Shown: positions 58,899 through 64,000 of the stretch, in pieces
How the letters are laid out: the number at the start of each line of letters is the position of its first letter
How positions within the stretch are numbered: position 1 is the stretch's first letter
The notes under the pieces: model-generated
The model's database searches: none
What the model was told of the DNA's origin: nothing
What the model saw: only the letters and a program-made list of their open reading frames with translations
Translations under genes and position numbers: made by a program
Origin: Alcaligenes faecalis
GTDB taxonomy: Bacteria; Pseudomonadota; Gammaproteobacteria; Burkholderiales; Burkholderiaceae_B
NCBI RefSeq assembly: GCF_009497775.1
Contig: NZ_CP031012.1
Location: 1,674,001 to 1,738,000 of the forward strand
Direction of reading: 5' to 3'
DNA: 64,000 nucleotides

Positions 58899-60003
58899 TT
58901 AAATACCTTGTTTCAGGCTGGCTTGAATAAAGGCATCCAGGTCGCCATCCAGAATTTTCTGGGTATTGGAGCTTTCGTAGTTGGTACGCAAGTCCTTGAT
59001 GCGGCTTTGGTCCAGCACGTAGGAACGGATCTGGTGGCCCCAACCCACATCGCTCTTGGAGTCTTCCAGTTTCTGCTGCTCGGCCATGCGGTTACGCATT
59101 TCCAGCTCGTACAGGCGGGACTTCAGCATCTGCATGGCTTCAGCACGGTTACGGTGCTGCGAGCGGTCGTTCTGACACTGCACCACAATGCCGCTGGGTT
59201 CGTGCGTAATACGAACGGCCGAGTCGGTTTTGTTAATGTGCTGACCACCGGCACCACTGGCGCGGTAGGTGTCGATACGCAAGTCGGCCGGATTGATTTC
59301 CACTTCAAAGGAATCGTCGATTTCCGGGTAGACGAACACGCTGGTGAACGAGGTGTGGCGGCCATTGGATGAGTCGAAAGGGCTTTTGCGAACCAGACGA
59401 TGCACGCCGGTTTCAGTGCGCAAAAAGCCGTAGGCGTAATCGCCTTCAATCTTGATGGTGGCCGATTTGATACCGGCAACGTCACCGTCAGACTGTTCCA
59501 GGATTTCAGCCTTGAAGCCCTTGTGTTCGGCATAGCGCACATACATGCGCAGCAGCATGGAGGCCCAGTCCTGAGCTTCGGTACCACCCGCACCAGCCTG
59601 AATATCCATAAAGCAATTCAGCGGGTCGGCAGGGTTGGAGAACATGCGGCGGAATTCCAGCTCTTCAATACGGCTGGCCATGGCGGCACAATCTTCTTCG
59701 ATGGCGGCGATGGTGTCATCGTCATCGTCCATCGCGGCAAGCTCAAACAGGTCCTGCGAATCCTTCAAGCCCGTGTGCAAGGCGTCCAGCACATGCACCA
59801 CATTCTCCAGACTTTTCTTTTCGCGGCCCAGATCCTGAGCGTGTTGAGGGTTGTCCCAGACGTTGGGGTCCTCCAGTTCGGCATTGACTACGTGCAAACG
59901 ATGAGCTTTGTCATCGTAGTCAAAGATACCTCCGTAAGGCATTTTCCCGCTCCGAATAATCGGCAAGGCGGGCTTCCAGTTGATTAAGTCGTTCCGATTC
60001 CAT
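58899..60003 (-). CDS. prfB: Peptide chain release factor 2, with programmed +1 frameshift
   Basis: Recognises UGA and UAA stop codons. Translation starts at ATG 60003 ([20 protein letters not shown]) and reads 27 codons to CTT, then an in-frame TGA at 59922-59920. A +1 shift at CTTTGA continues as DYDDKAHRL to 58899, giving 367 residues against 365 in E. coli. CGGAGG lies just upstream of the shift site as an internal Shine-Dalgarno. The tripeptide anticodon SPF ([15 protein letters not shown]) and the catalytic GGQ loop ([15 protein letters not shown]) are present. A continuous frame starting at 60035 is an artefact. Confidence 0.95.
59920..59934 (-). promoter_or_regulatory. prfB autoregulatory +1 frameshift site
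   Basis: On the minus strand CGGAGGTATCTTTGAC: the Shine-Dalgarno-like GGAGG, the slippery CTT and the UGA stop are arranged exactly as in the classical RF2 site. Low RF2 lets ribosomes shift and make more RF2. Confidence 0.95.
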
Positions 60004-60113
60004 GATTCAGCGGCTTTCCTATATTTGAGGGCCATCCGCGCCAGCCAGCAAGGCGGCGCGCGGCAAACTTCCGATTTTACCCTTATCGGAGGTCTATGGC
60101 ACGTATTGGCCGC

Positions 60114-61823
60114 TCAGGAACCGGACATTGTGCACGTGGCGGTGCGATAGGTGGACGCAGATCGGTAAGAAGGCCGCTTCGAGACGGCGGGCAGGGCGGG
60201 AACATCGGCTTCGGAAGGCTCGCTATCCAGGCTGAAATGCGCCACGACCTGGGCCAGCAAGGTGGTTTGCTCCAACTGCTCCTGAGCCGTGTGGGCGCTG
60301 TGTTCAAGCAAGAGGCGGTTGGACTGGCCTTGTTGGTCCAGACGCGTCATGACCTGGTTCACGTATTCGATGTGTGTTGCCTGCTTCTGGGAGGCCTGGG
60401 CAATATCGGCCACAATGCTGCGCATTTCATTGACCTTGTGTTGTGTGCTGGCCATGACCTGCGCCATGCCGCGTGCGGCGGCCGAGCTTTGCTCGGTTTG
60501 TTCGACGGAGCTGGAAATCAGGGTTGAAATCTGTTGCAGGGCGTCGGTGGAGCGTAAGGCCAGGTTACGCACTTCGGCGGCAACAACTGCAAAGCCATGA
60601 CCATGGACGCCGGCGCGGGCGGCTTCCACGGCGGCATTCAGAGCCAGGATATTGGTCTGGAAGGCAATGCTGCGGATCAGCTTGGTGATCTCGCTCATTT
60701 TGTTGGAACTGTCGGCAATCGCGTTGATGGTATCGAGCAGGCTGTGCAGGGCCTGATTGCCTTGAGCCACCTGGCTGGAGGCGTCTTGCGCCAGATGATC
60801 GGCGGTTTGCGCTTGCTCCGCATTCTGGCGCACGGTATCGGCCACTTGGTTCATGGCCTTGACGGTCTGATTCAGCTCGGTGGACTGATCCAGAATTTGT
60901 TCGCTCAGGTTTTGACTGCCCAAGACAATCGCGTGTGATCCGTCGCGTATCAGGCCGGTTTGTTCGCGGATTTGATGCACCACGGTTTGTACGCCCTGGC
61001 CGATACCATTGAGTGCGGTCAGCAAAGTCCCGAACTCATCATGGCGGCGCACGCTGAGCTGGGCATTGAGCTTGCCCTGGGCCAGTTCCTTGGCCAGATT
61101 CGCCCCTTGATCCAATGGCTGCTTGATGGAGCGATACAAGAGGCGCAGGGCAATGGTGCTGGCCATAAAGAACAGGGCTAGCGCTGCCAGAGCCAGGCTG
61201 AATGCACGATCGCTGCTGCGGCCAGCCAGATCCAGAGAGCTGTCCAGGCGTTCGCTGAACTGATGCTCGAACTGATCCAGCGTGTTCGTGATTTGGGTGG
61301 AGGCTTGAATGTATTGCTGGCTGAACACCAGCACTTTGGCCATCAGGGCATTGGGCAGGGCAATGCGGATAGCGCCGGTGCCATCTTCAAACTGGCCGCT
61401 GGCGGTTTGAATGGCTTCGGACTGAACCTGGCTCAGTGCCAGAGTCTGCTCATAGGCAGAGCGCAGCAGATCCTGCTCAGCTGGCTCCAGTTCCAGATCC
61501 CTGAAACGGTCTAGCATCGCCAGAGTGACGCCGTCCTGATCCGGCTGGGCACCGGTAAACACCGCCAGGAGGTGGCGGAAGTTTTCCTGAAATTCGATTT
61601 GTTCGCTGGAGACAAACGCGATGGCCTGACGGCTGAGCAATTCGCTGATGCGTTTGAAGTCTTTGCTAAGCGCCGTCGTTTGATGGCGCTGGGCTTCCAG
61701 ATGCTTGCGTTGTTCGATGCTGCTGCTCAAATGTTGCAGGGCAATCAGCATCAGGACTAGAAACAGGCTCAGAATTGCAAAATAGGCGATGAAGCCGGTT
61801 TTGAGCGTCAGTAATTTTTTCAA
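60114..61823 (-). CDS. Methyl-accepting chemotaxis protein
   Basis: A chemoreceptor of about 569 residues from a TTG at 61823 that has GGGAG five bases upstream and starts the first membrane span almost at once; a GTG 18 codons earlier is less likely. Two membrane spans (about 10-32 and 205-230) bound a periplasmic four-helix sensor. A HAMP domain follows, then the signalling hairpin with the conserved tip [20 protein letters not shown] and [13 protein letters not shown]. No che genes are adjacent, and the ligand is unknown. Confidence 0.9.
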   Translation of the reverse strand: MKKLLTLKTGFIAYFAILSLFLVLMLIALQHLSSSIEQRKHLEAQRHQTTALSKDFKRISELLSRQAIAFVSSEQIEFQENFRHLLAVFTGAQPDQDGVTLAMLDRFRDLELEPAEQDLLRSAYEQTLALSQVQSEAIQTASGQFEDGTGAIRIALPNALMAKVLVFSQQYIQASTQITNTLDQFEHQFSERLDSSLDLAGRSSDRAFSLALAALALFFMASTIALRLLYRSIKQPLDQGANLAKELAQGKLNAQLSVRRHDEFGTLLTALNGIGQGVQTVVHQIREQTGLIRDGSHAIVLGSQNLSEQILDQSTELNQTVKAMNQVADTVRQNAEQAQTADHLAQDASSQVAQGNQALHSLLDTINAIADSSNKMSEITKLIRSIAFQTNILALNAAVEAARAGVHGHGFAVVAAEVRNLALRSTDALQQISTLISSSVEQTEQSSAAARGMAQVMASTQHKVNEMRSIVADIAQASQKQATHIEYVNQVMTRLDQQGQSNRLLLEHSAHTAQEQLEQTTLLAQVVAHFSLDSEPSEADVPALPAVSKRPSYRSASTYRTATCTMSGS

Positions 61824-61934
61824 GGCGACTCCCACAAAATGTGGGGTGCGCCCGAGCGCTGATGGCTCTTGTCGCACCCCTGTCAGGCGCGCCTATCTTT
61901 GCATCTAATTGTGACAGGGGTGTGGCGATATGTC

Positions 61935-62207
61935 TTAACGGCGGTGGGGGGTGCGACGAGGGGCAGAGGTCGGCGCGCCAATACGCTTGGGCAGGTGGCG
62001 GAAAATAATGCGACCCTTGCTCAGGTCGTAGGGCGACATTTCCAGGGTGACGCTGTCGCCAGCCAGAATACGGATGTGGTGCTTGCGCATCTTGCCGCCG
62101 GTGTAGGCGATAACCGCGTGACCGTTGTCCAGGGTGACACGAAAGCGCGAGTCAGGCAGGATTTCGGTGACGGAACCTTGCATTTCAAGTAGCTCTTCTT
62201 TGGCCAT
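61935..62207 (-). CDS. infA: Translation initiation factor IF-1 (extended form)
   Basis: An S1/OB-fold protein that binds the ribosomal A site during initiation. From the ATG at 62207 (AAAGGAG upstream) it has 90 residues, beginning [19 protein letters not shown]. The core ([40 protein letters not shown]) ends at RIIFRHLP and is followed by a basic tail, [17 protein letters not shown]. Standard IF-1 is about 72 residues; many Burkholderiales carry a second, longer infA copy like this one. An earlier in-frame start would add an unconserved leader. Confidence 0.93.
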   Translation of the reverse strand: MAKEELLEMQGSVTEILPDSRFRVTLDNGHAVIAYTGGKMRKHHIRILAGDSVTLEMSPYDLSKGRIIFRHLPKRIGAPTSAPRRTPHRR

Positions 62208-62845
62208 AAATCGGGACTCCTTTAAAAATAATAATTCCCGTCTGGCCCTGCTGGGCGGGACGGGGACGGGCTTAGTAACAAGGCAGACCGACAAACCGGA
62301 CAAGCGGTGTCTGGAGTCCAGCGTTGCACTAGGCCCATAAAAATCGGGATGAATCTGTGTCTGTCAGGAGTGTTCGGTTCCGGACAGGGTCGGGTTGATC
62401 AAATTGAAAACACGCCCGCCGTTCATGGGGGGATCCAGCCGGGGCAGACAAGGTCTGCCTACCTGAAAAACGGGCAAAAACACGAATACTTGCCAGGAAC
62501 GTAGACCTGCATAACGGCGCGCGGGGCAGGCCCTTGCGGTTAAGAGTGCTGGTTGTGGTGCCAAGTAATGCACTTGGGGCGCTTGAGCGGGTCAAGCTTT
62601 ATTCCCAAAAGTGGGGGTGTTTCAAGGTCGATTTACCCTGGATAGCTGCATCTGATGTTGCTAAAGCCAGACGAGCGTGGATGGGATGGGCCAATAAAAT
62701 TCAATCAGCGCCATGACGTGACAATTGTATGATTATAAATAATATTTATGGATTGGTCAAAGATTGACCAGTTCACATCGTCACAAGCAGGCAGGTAAAG
62801 GCGTAGAGGGCAGGGCATGCTTGCCTATATACTAGGCCAATCGTA
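62208..62845. other. Long intergenic region between infA and the EamA gene
   Basis: No gene is convincing in these 640 bases. Several short inverted segments occur (for example GGCAGACAAGGTCTGCC near 62444-62460) and could belong to a small RNA, but no known RNA family was recognised. The infA promoter lies at the left. The right end is AT-rich, with a TATACT -10-like element at 62828-62833. Confidence 0.45.
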
Positions 62846-62885
62846 ACGGCGCAAAGTTGACCTGAGGAGGGATCACATGCGCCGT
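62846..62885 (+). promoter_or_regulatory. Leader hairpin enclosing a strong Shine-Dalgarno
   Basis: ACGGCGCA at 62846-62853 pairs perfectly with TGCGCCGT at 62878-62885. The 24-base loop contains GAGGAGG and the stem includes the ATG at 62877. The structure begins a few bases after the predicted transcription start, so it could control translation of the leader frame and of the exporter gene. Confidence 0.5.
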
Positions 62886-62978
62886 TGCCGTTTTTTAGGA
62901 CATGCTTGTGAGCACTCAGAAACTGACCCCCGGCACGACTGCTTTACTGGTTTTACCCACGATTTTGTGGGCAAGTAA
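62877..62978 (+). CDS. Possible 33-residue leader peptide overlapping the EamA gene
   Basis: An ATG with the best ribosome site in the area (GAGGAGG, seven bases upstream) opens a 33-codon frame, starting MRRCRFLGHACEHS and rich in Cys, His and Arg. It overlaps the start of the EamA gene in another frame and ends inside it. It may be a regulatory leader that couples translation, or the sequence may be a chance frame. Confidence 0.35.
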   Translation: MRRCRFLGHACEHSETDPRHDCFTGFTHDFVGK

Positions 62979-63813
62979 CGCCATTGTGGGGCGCCTGATT
63001 CATGATCAGGTTCCGCCCATTACCCTGAACTTTTTCCGTTGGCTGGTGGCGTTCACCATCTTGCTCTTTGTGGGGCGGCAGGTGCTGCGACGCGGCAGTA
63101 ATTTGTGGACCAACTGGAAACGCTACTCGATTCTGGGTTTGCTGGGCATAGGGATCTATAACGCTTTGCAATACCTGGCACTGCAAAGCTCTTCCCCCAT
63201 CAACGTGACGCTGGTCAATGCCAGCTTGCCGTTCTGGATGCTGGTCATTGGCCGTTTGTTCTTCAAATCCACCGTTAATGGACGTCAGCTGGTGGGAGGC
63301 TTGATGTCCTTGCTGGGTGTGGTGCTGGTGTTGACGCGTGCGGATTGGCACGAGCTGATCGCTTTCCGTTTTGTGCCGGGTGACGTCTATATGGTGATCG
63401 CCACCATTGCCTGGGCAATTTATAGCTGGATGCTCAGTACGCGCCGCCATGAGGGCGTCATTGCGGAAACCTGGGCCACCGTGGTGATGGCGCAGGTGTT
63501 CTTTGGCTTGATCTGGTCCGGCGCCTTCGCAGCCATGGAGTGGAAGTTCACCGATTGGCATATCGACTGGTCCTGGGGCTTGTTGCTGGCGATTCTGTAT
63601 GTTGGGACAGGCCCGGCACTGATTGCCTTGCGGTGCTGGGGCGTGGCTGTCCAACGGGTGGGTGCGGCGACGGCCGGATTCTTCGTGAATCTGATGCCCG
63701 TATTTGCGGCTTTGATGTCCGTTTTTATTCTGGGCGATACTCCCAAGCTCTACCACGGCGCGGCTTTCCTGCTGATTGTGGGCGGGATTTATGTGTCCTC
63801 GCGTAAGAGTTGA
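62908..63813 (+). CDS. EamA/DMT-family small-molecule exporter
   Basis: A ten-span drug/metabolite transporter of about 301 residues with two EamA repeats (beginning LLVLPTILWASNAIVGRLIHD and YMVIATIAWAIYSWMLSTR). The GTG at 62908 has AGGA 7 bases upstream; the ATG at 62902 is too close to it. Family members export amino acids, purines or other metabolites; the substrate is unknown. A structured leader and possible leader peptide precede it, and a strong terminator follows. Confidence 0.87.
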   Translation: MSTQKLTPGTTALLVLPTILWASNAIVGRLIHDQVPPITLNFFRWLVAFTILLFVGRQVLRRGSNLWTNWKRYSILGLLGIGIYNALQYLALQSSSPINVTLVNASLPFWMLVIGRLFFKSTVNGRQLVGGLMSLLGVVLVLTRADWHELIAFRFVPGDVYMVIATIAWAIYSWMLSTRRHEGVIAETWATVVMAQVFFGLIWSGAFAAMEWKFTDWHIDWSWGLLLAILYVGTGPALIALRCWGVAVQRVGAATAGFFVNLMPVFAALMSVFILGDTPKLYHGAAFLLIVGGIYVSSRKS

Positions 63814-63852
63814 GGCTTGAGAATACTTGGTATCAGACCCTGCTCCAGATAC

Positions 63853-63885
63853 AAAAAGGGACGCCCGGTAGAGCGTCCCTTTTTA
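63853..63885. terminator. Terminator after the EamA gene (bidirectional)
   Basis: AAAAAGGGACGC and GCGTCCCTTTTT form a 12-bp stem around CCGGTAGA. Confidence 0.92.
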
Positions 63886-63926
63886 TTTTTTGGACTCGGG
63901 TTCAAGTCCCTGGGCGTGGCAAATGT

Positions 63927-64000
63927 TTATTGCTTGCCATCGCCCATGCGACGGAAAATCGTCGCGACCAAAGGACCGGAAATATTGTGCCAGACGCTGA
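63927..64000 (-). CDS. C-terminal fragment of an unidentified gene
   Basis: On the minus strand the last 23 codons of a gene read SVWHNISGPLVATIFRRM and end GDGKQ followed by TAA at 63929-63927. The start lies beyond the right edge. The Trp/His/Asn followed by GPLVATIFRR looks like the last membrane span and cytoplasmic tail of a transporter, but the family cannot be fixed from so little. It converges on the EamA terminator. Confidence 0.5.
   Translation of the reverse strand, partial: SVWHNISGPLVATIFRRMGDGKQ

Noticed and set aside
62208..62845. Known structured RNA (6S, tmRNA, RNase P) in the infA-EamA gap
   Set aside because: No conserved core sequences of these RNAs were found on either strand.

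Overview
The window reads as a chromosomal segment of a betaproteobacterium of the order Burkholderiales, most likely an Alcaligenes-like member of the Alcaligenaceae. This is inferred from gene content and order (tig-clpP-clpX-lon, dapD-dapE-prmB, iscR-iscS-iscU-iscA, prfB-SDR-lysS), from moderately high GC, and from families such as DUF4148. No marker such as 16S rRNA is present, so the genus is an inference.

Layout. 1-8.7 kb: ileS (cut by the left edge) and ribF on the minus strand, divergent from purN, an RsmB-type rRNA methyltransferase, a fatty acid desaturase and a UvrD/Rep helicase. 9-10.6 kb: a Tat-exported sulfite dehydrogenase with its cytochrome c. 10.7-19 kb: a PhoD-like phosphatase, an EmrAB-type efflux pair and a YhhS-type MFS exporter. 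Each exporter faces its own TetR regulator across twin palindromic operators. 19.4-24.2 kb: a minus-strand operon dapD-dapE-prmB-ABC-F ATPase. 24.9-34.2 kb: mostly envelope functions, with a 24-residue hydrophobic peptide, a membrane protein, TauE/SafE and SLC13 permeases, a thioesterase, a secreted-type nuclease, a lipoprotein and a BASS-family transporter. 34.6-36.7 kb: an orphan AmiS/UreI channel gene followed by an AT-rich accessory stretch ending at a tRNA-Leu. That stretch carries two tiny paralogous proline-rich genes.

36.9-50.7 kb: a CoA-transferase, then the proteostasis block tig-clpP-clpX-lon, with a heat-shock-like promoter and a terminator-like hairpin ahead of lon. A repeat-rich intergenic region with three different microsatellites leads to lexA with its SOS box, an acetyltransferase, an aromatic aminotransferase, uvrB and a low-molecular-weight phosphatase. 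50.8-54.1 kb: a short isc operon, iscR-iscS-iscU-iscA plus a gene with two methylglyoxal-synthase-type domains. Here IscU lacks two hallmark residues and hscBA-fdx do not follow. 54.6-56.5 kb: a BenD-like dehydrogenase with a KdgT-type permease. 56.6-62.2 kb, minus strand: prfB (with its programmed +1 frameshift), an SDR and lysS, then a chemoreceptor and an extended infA. The window ends with an EamA exporter that has a structured leader, and the last 23 codons of an unidentified gene.

Most of the window is core chromosome. The stretches most worth a second look are 35.4-36.7 kb (tiny paralogous peptides beside a tRNA), 50.7-54.1 kb (unusual isc operon), 44.4-44.9 kb (clustered microsatellites) and the 24-codon gene at 24.93 kb.
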